Assembly: GCA_003151985.1 (NCBI GenBank)
Contig: PLZC01000065.1
Location: forward strand, 1 to 45,168
DNA length: 45,168 nucleotides
Direction: 5' to 3'
Source of the DNA: Acidobacteriaceae bacterium
GTDB lineage: Bacteria; Acidobacteriota; Terriglobia; Terriglobales; Acidobacteriaceae
Shown here: in pieces, positions 25,341 through 33,507 of the stretch
Layout of the letters: each line of letters opens with the position of its first letter
How positions within the stretch are numbered: position 1 is the stretch's first letter
Notes under the pieces: generated by a model
The model's input: only the letters and a program-made list of their open reading frames with translations
Databases searched by the model: none
Told to the model about the DNA's origin: nothing
Position numbers and translations under genes: made by a program

Positions 25341-26870
25341 TTATAGCACTTCCGGCAGGGCCGGTTGTAACGCCAGACGGCACCGGCGCAGATAGCGGGC
25401 GATTTGATGACGCGCCAAGGGGGCGGCGGACGTAGCCGCAATCAGCACACAGATGAAAGTTGTCAGCAGTACGCTGAGCTCGCCAAGTTTACCCAGTTCG
25501 CGCGGCATCGCCCAGCGGCACAGGAGGGCGGTGGCGGCGGCGGCAGCCAAGGGAGCCGCTACGTCATGGCCGTACCATTGCCACATGTCGGCGGGAAGCA
25601 GCCGCCGGTGCATCAAAGGAATGTCGAAGATCAGATAACCCACATTTAGCGCCACCCATGCCCATGCGGCGCCAATGGCGCCATACGCCGGAACGACTAG
25701 CAGGATGGCTGGGACGATGAGACTGACCGCAACGATATTGACTGTCATCGCCAGTGAAGTCCAGCCGTGGGCAAGTTGCATCCAGTAAGGAATAACCATG
25801 AACGTGTAGAGCATCGTTCCCAGCGCTAGAACGGCCACCAGTGGCGTCACCTTTTGGGCCAGTGCCGGGTTCCTGGTCCACAACCGCAGAACTCTGTAGC
25901 CAAAGAGCATCAGCACCAGAGCCGCCGATCCAGTCAGAACGGTCACAATCTGAGCGGCCTGATGGTAGACCGTGCGCAATGCGGCATTGTTGCCGGCCGT
26001 CGCCAACGCCGTAAAGCGCGGGTATACAGCGGTGCAGATTGGAGCCGCCAACGAGGTCAGAGAAGAAGCCACCACTCCCGCCAAAGCATAGTATCCGAAG
26101 GCTTCCAAAGTCAGCATACGCGAGAGCAGTATCTTATCGACCTGGGTCAGCAGCAGCGCCAACAATGTGATCGCCACCATGCCTGCCGCGAAACGCCATA
26201 TATTCATCAAGGCCGGCACCGAAAAGCGCGCCGGCCGTGGAGCCCGTGGCAGCGCGCGGTAAACGATGCCGGCAAACAGAATAACGGTGATGATCGAGAT
26301 CAATGCTTGCCAGAGGAAGTAGGCTTTGATGGTGGGAGAGACCCAGGCCAGCAGCGCGACCGCGCCCAAGCCGCGCAGCGTGGCCGTAATGCTGATAACT
26401 ATGTTTTGCGATACCTGGAGTTGCAGGCCGACGCTGCTGCTTACGTAGATGTCCTGCATAAAGCGCAGGGCGGTGACCAGGCCCATTATAGCGAAGGCGC
26501 GGGCCACATCCTCCACCGGCAGATGATTTGCCCTAACCCAATGGGAGGCCATCCATCCCGATGCGGCCCAGATGCCAAGTGTGATCGCTCCGGCAACGGC
26601 GATACCGATCAGTTCAATGCTGCGCAGCAGATCCCGGATCGACTGAGCGTTGTGCGCGCCCGCGGTAAAACGAGCCATCTCCCGGCCCAGAGCTGGCTTC
26701 ATACCCATGTCGAGCAATACCAGCCAGGCTTGCAGAAGGGCATAAATGCCGATCAGGCCATAAGCCTCCATGCCGAGGTACTTGATGTACAGCGGAACAA
26801 AGGCCAGGTTCATCAGCGCAAGCCAGATTTGCCCGAAGTAGTTGGCGACGACGTTCTTCTTCAGAGACAT
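25341..26870 (-). CDS. Wzx-like flippase / MATE-MOP polysaccharide transporter
   Basis: A 509-residue polytopic protein with about 12 to 14 hydrophobic segments. The start VVANYFGQIWLALMNLAFVP, then LYIKYLGMEAYGLIGIYALL, is the classic opening of the polysaccharide-transport (MOP) family. Later parts include LLTQVDKILLSRMLTLEAFG, YYALAGVVASSLTSL, and GAIGAAWAWVALNVGYLIFD. It would flip undecaprenyl-linked repeat units across the inner membrane, before the Wzy-like polymerase at 21677-23188. No strong ribosome binding site precedes the start. The C-terminal 40 residues are Arg/Ala rich and end at 25341, 26 bases before the GT2 start. Confidence 0.9.
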   Translation of the reverse strand: MSLKKNVVANYFGQIWLALMNLAFVPLYIKYLGMEAYGLIGIYALLQAWLVLLDMGMKPALGREMARFTAGAHNAQSIRDLLRSIELIGIAVAGAITLGIWAASGWMASHWVRANHLPVEDVARAFAIMGLVTALRFMQDIYVSSSVGLQLQVSQNIVISITATLRGLGAVALLAWVSPTIKAYFLWQALISIITVILFAGIVYRALPRAPRPARFSVPALMNIWRFAAGMVAITLLALLLTQVDKILLSRMLTLEAFGYYALAGVVASSLTSLAAPICTAVYPRFTALATAGNNAALRTVYHQAAQIVTVLTGSAALVLMLFGYRVLRLWTRNPALAQKVTPLVAVLALGTMLYTFMVIPYWMQLAHGWTSLAMTVNIVAVSLIVPAILLVVPAYGAIGAAWAWVALNVGYLIFDIPLMHRRLLPADMWQWYGHDVAAPLAAAAATALLCRWAMPRELGKLGELSVLLTTFICVLIAATSAAPLARHQIARYLRRCRLALQPALPEVL

Positions 26871-26898
26871 GGCGGTGACTCGTAGTCGTAGGTTTGGA

Positions 26899-27648
26899 TC
26901 ACGCCACTCGCCTCAAGTACCCATCCGGTGCGACGCTGATCAGCAGCTTATGGTCAATCTGCTTGTCGATCTCGAATTCGGGATGACTCTTGAGGTATTC
27001 TCGCACAGCAGTTTTGGGATTGTTGCCCGGGCCCCAGGGGCGGTCGGGAAACATCCCGGCGGGCACGTCTTCGATCCCCGTATCGGACACTACGCAGTAG
27101 CTATCCACCGAAGTGAGCGGAGCGTACGCTTGCAGTTCGGCCAGAACGTGGTCATGGGTATGGTTGCTGTCAAGACACACTAGCACGCTTTGCTTTCCTT
27201 CCGCCTTGGCCTGCACCTTCTCGATGAACTCAGGCGCGATACTGGATCCCTGGATCATCGAGATGCGCTTGAACAGGGGGTGGGCCTCAATCGCTTCGCG
27301 GTTATGGGCACGGATGTCGATATCCACCCCCAACACTTCTGCGTCTTGCGGGCCGCCGCAGGCGGCGTTCAATTCAAGCATGGAGGCAGAAAAAATCAGC
27401 GATCCCCCGTGGGCTATGCCGGTTTCGATGATTAGGTTCGGCTTGATTGACCAGATTAGTTCCTGCATTGCAATGAGATCTTGCGGGTATTGGATAATAG
27501 GACGACCCAACCACTCGAAGTGATAGGAATACTTTCGGGCATTGGCCAGATTGAACCAAGTACGACCAACTGCAGCTAGATCGTTGTCTTGCCCCTGCCC
27601 GGCAATTTCTTGGGCGGATTCTGCTTTGAATTTTTGATATTCGTTCAT
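26899..27648 (-). CDS. CmcI/cephalosporin-hydroxylase-family methyltransferase
   Basis: A 249-residue protein of the family named after CmcI of cephamycin synthesis; many members are sugar O-methyltransferases. Visible: WLGRPIIQYPQDLIAMQELI, LIIETGIAHGGSLIFSASML (SAM-binding loop), EVLGVDIDIRAHN, VLVCLDSNHTHDHVLAELQA with the metal-binding Asp/His group, SYCVVSDTGIED, and NPKTAVREYLKSHPEFEID. GGAG lies 8 bases before the ATG, and the start overlaps the stop of the acyltransferase stub by 4 bases (ATGA). In polysaccharide loci this family likely methylates a sugar hydroxyl; hydroxylation is a less likely alternative. Confidence 0.88.
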   Translation of the reverse strand: MNEYQKFKAESAQEIAGQGQDNDLAAVGRTWFNLANARKYSYHFEWLGRPIIQYPQDLIAMQELIWSIKPNLIIETGIAHGGSLIFSASMLELNAACGGPQDAEVLGVDIDIRAHNREAIEAHPLFKRISMIQGSSIAPEFIEKVQAKAEGKQSVLVCLDSNHTHDHVLAELQAYAPLTSVDSYCVVSDTGIEDVPAGMFPDRPWGPGNNPKTAVREYLKSHPEFEIDKQIDHKLLISVAPDGYLRRVA

Positions 27649-27890
27649 GCTGTTTTCTCCACATACTTTTCGTTGTTAGTTACTCGCCCATCGCGGTGGA
27701 TCCGGGCAGGATTTCCAAATGCGATAACGCCGGAAGGTAGGTCGCGCGTTACCACGGCTCCAAGTCCGGCGATCGTGCCGCTTCCGATTCTGATGCGGGG
27801 CAAGACAATGGCGTTCGCCACAATCATGACATCAGTCTCTAAAGTAGTCGTCGAAACTATCGCGTAACGCACGCATAGATGATGTTGCAA
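27645..27890 (-). CDS. Hexapeptide acyltransferase stub, N-terminally truncated
   Basis: An 81-residue frame containing only the last part of a left-handed beta-helix acyltransferase: VMIVANAIVLPRIRIGSGTI, AGLGAVVTRDLPSGVIAFGN, PARIHRDG. Full-length sugar acetyltransferases of this type have about 180 to 220 residues and carry the catalytic His in an earlier coil, which is missing here. The 5' part is replaced by the end of the methyltransferase gene at 27857, which it overlaps by 34 bases. The stop still overlaps the next start by 4 bases (ATGA), so the frame may be translated. Best reading: a deletion fused the tail of an old acyltransferase gene to the methyltransferase gene; it is probably inactive. 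Confidence 0.6.
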   Translation of the reverse strand: MQHHLCVRYAIVSTTTLETDVMIVANAIVLPRIRIGSGTIAGLGAVVTRDLPSGVIAFGNPARIHRDGRVTNNEKYVEKTA

Positions 27891-28639
27891 TCCTCAGGAT
27901 GCTGCTTGCCGAGTTCGTAGGACGCGCGGCAGAACGCAGCCTTCCAATCTTTTTTAGGCCCACCAATCCGCCCCCATCCGAATCCACCCTCATCCCACAG
28001 ACCGTTTTTCAGAAACCAGTCCATCTGGGGAGTTGAAAGAATCTTGTAGAAAATCCCACCCGTCTTCACTGTGTGCAGTCCAGCCGCTTCGATATCACGA
28101 CAAAGCGTTTGCAGGGTGTACGATCGCCTATGTCCCGCAATGTTCAGGTCGAACGGCGACAATTCCTCACAGCTTTCTAGCGACCCCATAAGCACCGCCA
28201 GTTTTCGATTAATCGCCACGGCATTCGGGACATGAACAATCATTACGCCATCTTCAGCCAGAAAAAATGCAGCTTTGCGCAATAATGCGACGGGATCGAT
28301 TACATGTTCCAGCACTTCGAGCATTAACACGGTTGAAAACTTTTCGGTCAAATCGAGGTCTTCAATAAGGCACTCATGGAATTCGGCTAGGGGCAACCGC
28401 TTCCTGGCCTCAGCCAAGTGCTCGCCGTTTGCATCCACCCCAACAACCCGCGTTACCCTCCGTGCGAACATCTCGGTCATCAATCCATCACCACACGCCA
28501 GATCGAGCAGCGATTGCCCATGAATATTCTCCGAGCAGGATTCGACTTTATATTCCGCAAGGAATCTGTTGTACTCGCTGTGAAACGCCGTTCGCGACCA
28601 TGCGAACGACTCCTGAAGTTGCTTCTCGCTATTCCCCAT
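27857..28639 (-). CDS. Class I SAM-dependent methyltransferase
   Basis: A 260-residue methyltransferase, UbiG/UbiE-like. Motif I is LLDLACGDGLMTEMFARRV, then VVGVDANGEHLAEARKRL, and VLMLEVLEHVIDPVALLRKA. ATG at 28639 is preceded by GGGAG at 5 bases; an upstream ATG at 28666 has no site. It overlaps the end of the upstream fusion gene by 11 bases. The C-terminal 90 residues (AGHRRSYTLQTLCRDIEAAG, then WKAAFCRASYELGKQHPEDC) resemble sugar or lipid methyltransferases in LPS clusters. The acceptor is unknown. Its 3' end runs into the acyltransferase stub. Confidence 0.87.
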   Translation of the reverse strand: MGNSEKQLQESFAWSRTAFHSEYNRFLAEYKVESCSENIHGQSLLDLACGDGLMTEMFARRVTRVVGVDANGEHLAEARKRLPLAEFHECLIEDLDLTEKFSTVLMLEVLEHVIDPVALLRKAAFFLAEDGVMIVHVPNAVAINRKLAVLMGSLESCEELSPFDLNIAGHRRSYTLQTLCRDIEAAGLHTVKTGGIFYKILSTPQMDWFLKNGLWDEGGFGWGRIGGPKKDWKAAFCRASYELGKQHPEDCNIIYACVTR

Positions 28640-29888
28640 TTGCTCCCTTTCCGGTACTTGCCGCAATTATTTTCTGCAGTTCCAGTTTTAAATTCGCCTC
28701 AGGTTGCCATCCCAAAACAGTGCGCGCGCGCGTTGAATCCATCACGATGTTTGGCGCATATTCTTCGATCTCTTGGTGGATGATCCTGCTTCGAGAGCCC
28801 ATGTGCTCAGTGATGATTTCTGCGACTTCCGTCGTCGAGACGCCGTATCCGCCGCCAATATTATAGACAGCACTAAAGCTACTTCCGAGTATCAGGGTAA
28901 GTGCCGATACTGCGTCGTCGATGTGGGTCAAATCCAAAATAGGCAGACTGTTCAAGTACCTATGCGTGACGATTGTATCTCCACGCCTGGCCAGATCTAT
29001 GAAGCGGTGAATAAATCTTGGCTTATCGCTCCCCACCCCAAACAATGGGGCAAAACGCACAATACCATAATCAAAATCCGGGTAACTGAGCTTCTCCTGC
29101 TCCAGCATTCGCTCGCAAAGCCATTTGGCTATTCCGTATTGACCTTTTGGATTGGCCGGAATGGATTCGTTCGCCAACAAAGACTGACTGCGATAGCCCG
29201 AATAAATCTCCCAACTCGAAACAAATAGAATCTTGACCCGCTGCAATCTGCAGGCGTCGATTACGTTCTTCAGAGCTACCACCATAGGCCCCATGGCGGC
29301 ATTGCTGTTGTAAATGCGAGGAGAAGCCAAGTGGACCAACTGGCTGACCTGATGTTTTTTCAGGAGCAAGCTCAGCTCTGCCGATCCTTTCGTAAGGTCT
29401 GCCTCACTCCTGCTAGGCGCAACCATAGTACGAGATTTTTTCAAGCGTTCAATTAGCCGCTTGCCTATAAACCCCGAACCACCTGTTATCAGTACGCACT
29501 TACGATCTTCAGGAGCAGAAAATAATGCGGGACCAATCTGCTGCGAGATCGCATCTTCGATGACGGACAAAACCTCGGGCTTTATCTCTTGTTCTCCGGT
29601 GGCGCGAATGACTTCCCTGACGGCATCGCCAAACGACAACTTAAGATGTAAGGCCAAGGCACCAGCGGCAACAGCATTACTGCGCGACATCCCGTAATCG
29701 CAGCAAACCACAACCCGCTTGCCCTGCCGGAGAAACTCTACAGCATCCTCAACCACAGCCAGAACGTCTTCGCGACGATTCCCTTGCTTATCGACCATAT
29801 TGCGAACATCCACAACTTCGATTCCAGAACGGTTTCCAAGCTGGTCCCAGGCTGCTGTGCCTAAATTTTGAGTGATCCACTTTATCAT
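28629..29888 (-). CDS. Fusion: dual-specificity-phosphatase-like domain + NAD-dependent sugar epimerase
   Basis: A 419-residue protein with two parts. Residues 1 to about 120 resemble a dual-specificity phosphatase: conserved aspartates near D27-D33, then GKRVVVCCDYGMSRSNAVAA, which contains a CX5R loop (C63, R69) followed by Ser, as in HCxxGxxRS phosphatases, and helix AGALALHLKLSFGDAVREV. From about 130 an extended SDR starts: CVLITGGSGFIGKRLIERL, LVHLASPRIYN, VSSWEIYSG, QYGIAKWLCERM with YxxxK, and AVYNIGGGYGVSTTEVAEII. The SDR part is a nucleotide-sugar epimerase, dehydratase or reductase. AAGGAG lies 8 bases before the ATG. The His normally preceding the catalytic Cys is another Cys (C62), so phosphatase activity is uncertain. 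The fusion is in one frame with no internal stop. Confidence 0.85.
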   Translation of the reverse strand: MIKWITQNLGTAAWDQLGNRSGIEVVDVRNMVDKQGNRREDVLAVVEDAVEFLRQGKRVVVCCDYGMSRSNAVAAGALALHLKLSFGDAVREVIRATGEQEIKPEVLSVIEDAISQQIGPALFSAPEDRKCVLITGGSGFIGKRLIERLKKSRTMVAPSRSEADLTKGSAELSLLLKKHQVSQLVHLASPRIYNSNAAMGPMVVALKNVIDACRLQRVKILFVSSWEIYSGYRSQSLLANESIPANPKGQYGIAKWLCERMLEQEKLSYPDFDYGIVRFAPLFGVGSDKPRFIHRFIDLARRGDTIVTHRYLNSLPILDLTHIDDAVSALTLILGSSFSAVYNIGGGYGVSTTEVAEIITEHMGSRSRIIHQEIEEYAPNIVMDSTRARTVLGWQPEANLKLELQKIIAASTGKGANGE

Positions 29889-30087
29889 CCAATTAGCTCC
29901 TTCAGCACTGCGACTTTGTCAAACCCTCAGATAGTACAGGCAGTAACCTTTTGGGAGTTGAAACACCGGCACGTATCCCGCCAACTTCAATCAAGATATT
30001 TGCAGATCTGTGTAAAAAGCTACAGGAACTGCTGCGTGTTGGAGCAAGCAAAGCATCCGGGCCGCAAGGCAGCGGCTTGTTATTTGG

Positions 30088-31164
30088 TTATTTGAGTTGA
30101 GCGTCGGGCACATAGGTCTCGGTCAAACTGCGCAAGTACCATCCTGATCTGATTGTTGTGGGCGTCGGCAGCTTGCCTGCGATCAAAAAGTTCAACATCA
30201 TGTTAATCTCATTAAATCCAGCCAATGCTCTCAGGTAAGTTGAGGCAGAGAAACGCGGGTTGATCTCGAATGGGAGAAGGACACCATCGCGAACGCGCCC
30301 TTGAACATTAATGGGCCCACGGCTGCCAATCGCGGACGCAATTTTTTCAGCCTGGCGGCAAATGTCAGGATATTCGCCGATATGCCCTTGTGAATAGCCG
30401 CTCGATACGACACCGCCGCGACCACGGTAGGACAACGAGAGCTTGGCGTCCAAAGCGCGTCTCAATGCAATCGATCCCGCAATGCGCCCATCCGGCAAGG
30501 ATAGGACGCCAACGGTAAACTCACCCTCGTCGACATCGACATACTCTTGCGCGATGGGCACGCGTCCACTGCGACGGATGAACTCGGCATAGATCAGTGC
30601 CTCATCAACAGTGACCGCATAGAACACACCGGCACTTCCGCCCGATCCAGTAGCGGGTTTGACAATACACGGAAGACCCACATATTCAAGGTCTGCCGGC
30701 TGACTTAATGCTATGGTACGCGGAATAGAAATGCCCAATGCAGCCAGCCGCTTGAAAGTTTCTTCCTTATCGGCACACAGGCCTACAACCGATGGATCAT
30801 TCCCTACCAGACGGATTCCAGCTTGAGCCAGCGTGTCTGAAGCCCTGCCCAAAAGCGTCATTGGCTCCTCTCCGCCCGGAATGAGCCAGGTTGCACGGGC
30901 CGTGTGACAAGCCTCAATGACATTCTGCACGTAGTTCTGGCGGCTTATAAGATATGTCCCGGCAAACCCTGATTCATAAAGCCCAAATGCGGTTGCCGAT
31001 ACATCACATCCGTACACTTGGTAACCGCCGCACAATCGCATGCACTTACAGATCTCCGTGCCTAGAGATGCGCCGCCAATTCCAGCGATCATCACCCTAG
31101 CGGCACCTTTCGTGGACGGACTTCCAGGTAACATGGAGCCTTGCAGAAGATGAGAGTTTATCAT
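30088..31164 (-). CDS. ATP-grasp ligase
   Basis: A 358-residue ATP-grasp protein. N-terminal domain: VMIAGIGGASLGTEICKCMR, then YQVYGCDVSATAFGLYESGF, and WLIPGGEEPMTLLGRASDTL. ATP-grasp core: CADKEETFKRLAALGISIPR, LPCIVKPATGSGGSAGVFYA, AQEYVDVDEGEFTVGVLSLP and PFEINPRFSASTYLRALAGF with metal-binding E and N. It lies 7 bases after the DegT aminotransferase gene, in the same order as the other pair in this window (6160-7167 with 4269-5456). It may form an amide between the new sugar amine and a small acid, or act on a carrier; inference only. The N-terminal 20 residues are poorly conserved in look, so a later start is possible. Confidence 0.85.
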   Translation of the reverse strand: MINSHLLQGSMLPGSPSTKGAARVMIAGIGGASLGTEICKCMRLCGGYQVYGCDVSATAFGLYESGFAGTYLISRQNYVQNVIEACHTARATWLIPGGEEPMTLLGRASDTLAQAGIRLVGNDPSVVGLCADKEETFKRLAALGISIPRTIALSQPADLEYVGLPCIVKPATGSGGSAGVFYAVTVDEALIYAEFIRRSGRVPIAQEYVDVDEGEFTVGVLSLPDGRIAGSIALRRALDAKLSLSYRGRGGVVSSGYSQGHIGEYPDICRQAEKIASAIGSRGPINVQGRVRDGVLLPFEINPRFSASTYLRALAGFNEINMMLNFLIAGKLPTPTTIRSGWYLRSLTETYVPDAQLK

Positions 31165-31171
31165 TTGAAGT

Positions 31172-32284
31172 TTACGCCCCCTTTAAGCTCCACACCAAAA
31201 TTTCAGCGACACGGTCTTGTTCTGTCAAAGTCATGTCGTTATAGCTGGGTAGGTTGATCGCACGGCCCGGAATCTCCCAGGCATGGCGGTTCTGCGTTTG
31301 GTCTTCGAACATTGGGAGGCTGGACAGCGGGTTAAAGAACACCCTTGCATCAACATTCTCAGCCTTAAACGCCTGTTGAAGTTTTTCGCGGGTCACTCCA
31401 GTTCCCGCGTCAAATACCACCGTGGGCATCCAGGCACCATTGACGGTGCCTACTGGTTCCGGATTCATCCTCACTCCCGGCAACTGCCCAAGTTGCGCAC
31501 GGTAGTACTGCAGGATTTCCCTCTTGCGACCGACGAGATCGTCAATCCGTTCTATCTGTGCACAACCCATCGCGGCTTGGATGTTTGACATCTTGTATTT
31601 GAAGCCGACTACATCTGGCCAGAATTGCTTGGTCTGGCCGCGTACCCGTCCATGGTTGGAAAGCGTCAGAGCGGTTTCGTACAGGGTGGCATCGTTGGTG
31701 ACGAACATCCCGCCCTCTCCCGTAGTCATGGTTTTCGAGCCGTGGAAGGAGAAACTGCCGAACCTGCCCATGCTGCCGGCGCGCTGACCGCGGTAGACTG
31801 AGCCGATGGCCTCGGCGGCGTCTTCAATCACCGGAATGTTATGCTTCTTCCCGATGGCCTGCAGGCGATCCATGTCGCAGAGATTGCCGTATAGATGCAC
31901 GGCAACAATGGCCTTGGTGCGGGGCGTGATGGCCCTCTCGGCCAACTCCGGATCGATGCACCAGGTATCGGGCAGGACGTCCACAAAGACCGGCTTGGCC
32001 CCCAGGTGAACAACCGGCGCGGCGGTGGCGATCCAGTTCGTATCCGCCAGGATGACCTCATCCCCCGGGCCAACGCCCAGCGCGGCCATCCCGATGTGAA
32101 GCGCGCCGGTGCAACTGGAGGTGGCGATGGCGTACTCCACGCCCAAGTGCGCCTTGAATGCCTCTTCAAAGCGCGCAATGTATTCGTAGCAGCGTTCGCC
32201 CCAACCGTTGCGCGCGGCATCCGTTGCGTACTCCACCTCCAGCTCGGTGATCGATGGCTTGGTGTAGAAGATGCGGGGTTTCAC
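31172..32284 (-). CDS. DegT/DnrJ/EryC1/StrS sugar aminotransferase
   Basis: A 370-residue PLP aminotransferase. The GTG at 32284 overlaps the upstream methyltransferase stop as GTGA; the longer frame to 32353 is antisense-free but lies inside that gene. Motifs: ATSSCTGALHIGMAALGVGP, ILADTNWIATAAPVVHLGAK, PVIEDAAEAIGSVYRG with D155, and FSFHGSKTMTTGEGG with Schiff-base K184. This is closest in look to perosamine/4-amino-4,6-dideoxyhexose synthases. The lysine shows it is a normal aminotransferase and not an RfbH-type 3-dehydrase, which has His there. Context (rfbF, rfbG, epimerase and C-methyltransferase upstream) suggests amination at C4 of a CDP-linked keto-deoxy sugar. Confidence 0.9.
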   Translation of the reverse strand: MKPRIFYTKPSITELEVEYATDAARNGWGERCYEYIARFEEAFKAHLGVEYAIATSSCTGALHIGMAALGVGPGDEVILADTNWIATAAPVVHLGAKPVFVDVLPDTWCIDPELAERAITPRTKAIVAVHLYGNLCDMDRLQAIGKKHNIPVIEDAAEAIGSVYRGQRAGSMGRFGSFSFHGSKTMTTGEGGMFVTNDATLYETALTLSNHGRVRGQTKQFWPDVVGFKYKMSNIQAAMGCAQIERIDDLVGRKREILQYYRAQLGQLPGVRMNPEPVGTVNGAWMPTVVFDAGTGVTREKLQQAFKAENVDARVFFNPLSSLPMFEDQTQNRHAWEIPGRAINLPSYNDMTLTEQDRVAEILVWSLKGA

Positions 32285-33507
32285 TCCACCTCCAAATGTG
32301 GAACCGCGGTGACAAACCGTCCGCCCCAGGCCCTGACGTAATCCAGTTGGCACATGATTTCCGCCTTCAGATTCCAGGGCAGAATCACGACATAGTCCGG
32401 CTTGAAGTTCTTGAGTTGAAGCTCATCGACGATGGGGATGCGGCTGCCCGGCATGAACTTGCCCTGCTTGGCCGGGTTGCGATCCGCCACCAATGCAATC
32501 AGATCGGGCCGTATCCCGGCATAGTTCATCAAGGTGTTGCCTTTGGCCGCGGCCCCGTAGGCAGCGACAGTCTGGCCCTGGCGCCTGGCCTCCAGCAAAA
32601 ATGCAAGAAAATCGTTTTTGACCTTGTCGGTCCTGGCTTGGAATCCGGCGTAGTAGGGCGCGGCGGTCATGCCAGCCTGGGATTCGCAATCCAGGAGTGC
32701 ATCTACTCTGGCCCCGCGCGGGCGTTGGCCGGTGTCGCTGCGCTGGGCAAAGACACGCAGGCTTCCGCCATGGGTAGGGTGTTCTTCCACATCGAAGACC
32801 GTGAGCCCGTTGGCGGCGAAGATGCCGGCAACCGCCGTCAGCGACAGGTAGGAGAAGTGCTCGTGGTAGATGGTGTCGAATTGGTTGCCGGCGATGAGCT
32901 GGAGCAGATGCGGAAACTCGAATGTCGCCACACCCTGAGGCTTCAACAGCACGGCAAAGCCGGCAACGAAGTCATTGATCTCCGGCACATGGGCCAGCAC
33001 GTTGTTGGCTACAGTCAAATCGGCCTGTTTGCCTCGAGCGGCCAGTTCCCGGGCCAGGCGAACGCCGAAAAACTCCTGCACCATCGGGATGCCCTTGGCG
33101 CGGGCGGCGGCGGCGGTGTTGGCGGTCGGTTCCACTCCCGTGCAGGGGATATGGCGGGCTTGGACATACTGCAACAGGCAGCCGTCGTTGGCTGCAACCT
33201 CCACGACATGGCTGCCGGCATCCAGCCCGAAGCGCTCGGCCATGGCGGCGACATAGCGCTCGCAGTGCGCCAGCCAACTGCTGGAGAAGCCGCTGAAGTA
33301 GGCGTAGTCGGCGTCAAAAAGCTCGTGCGCCTGGGCAAAATCCTCGGTCTGCGCCAGCCAGCAGCGCTCACAGACCAGCACCCGTAACGGAAACCACTTT
33401 TCCGGCGCCTTCAGCGTCTGCGCGGTCAGATAGGCGTTGGAAGGCGGCGCGCTGCCCAGATCCACCAGCGGTAGCGCGAGTGCGAACCCGCAATGGCGGC
33501 AATTCAT
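32281..33507 (-). CDS. Deoxysugar C-methyltransferase (NovU/TylC3 type)
   Basis: A 408-residue three-part methyltransferase that adds a methyl branch on carbon of a 4-keto-6-deoxy nucleotide sugar. The N-terminal zinc module has MNCRHCGF and VCERCW (four Cys). The SAM domain has HVVEVAANDGCLLQYVQARH, GVEPTANTAAAARAKGI, NNVLAHVPEINDFVAGF and FDTIYHEHFSYLSLTAV. The C-terminal domain has TVAAYGAAAKGNTLMNYAGI, as in the family. Order and length match the NovU/TylCIII/EryBIII group, where the methyl goes to C3. Overlaps by 4 bases with the epimerase gene before (ATGA) and with the aminotransferase gene after (GTGA). Its product would be a branched, CDP-activated sugar. Confidence 0.92.
   Translation of the reverse strand: MNCRHCGFALALPLVDLGSAPPSNAYLTAQTLKAPEKWFPLRVLVCERCWLAQTEDFAQAHELFDADYAYFSGFSSSWLAHCERYVAAMAERFGLDAGSHVVEVAANDGCLLQYVQARHIPCTGVEPTANTAAAARAKGIPMVQEFFGVRLARELAARGKQADLTVANNVLAHVPEINDFVAGFAVLLKPQGVATFEFPHLLQLIAGNQFDTIYHEHFSYLSLTAVAGIFAANGLTVFDVEEHPTHGGSLRVFAQRSDTGQRPRGARVDALLDCESQAGMTAAPYYAGFQARTDKVKNDFLAFLLEARRQGQTVAAYGAAAKGNTLMNYAGIRPDLIALVADRNPAKQGKFMPGSRIPIVDELQLKNFKPDYVVILPWNLKAEIMCQLDYVRAWGGRFVTAVPHLEVE

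Noticed and set aside
25854-26885. Long plus-strand open frame (343 codons) opposite the flippase gene
   Set aside because: Rich in Gln, Arg and His with no domain; exactly antisense to a well-supported membrane transporter gene whose codon bias leaves the opposite strand open.
30061-30076. GCCGC/GCGGC hairpin downstream of the ATP-grasp gene as a terminator
   Set aside because: Only five base pairs, and on the minus strand it is not followed by a T-run.
31172-32284. RfbH-type 3-dehydrase, as expected from rfbF-rfbG neighbours
   Set aside because: The PLP lysine is present in FHGSKTMTTGEGG; RfbH/ColD enzymes have His at this position.
32254-33387. Long plus-strand open frame (377 codons) opposite the C-methyltransferase gene
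   Set aside because: Antisense to a gene with clear zinc and SAM motifs; no recognisable domain of its own.
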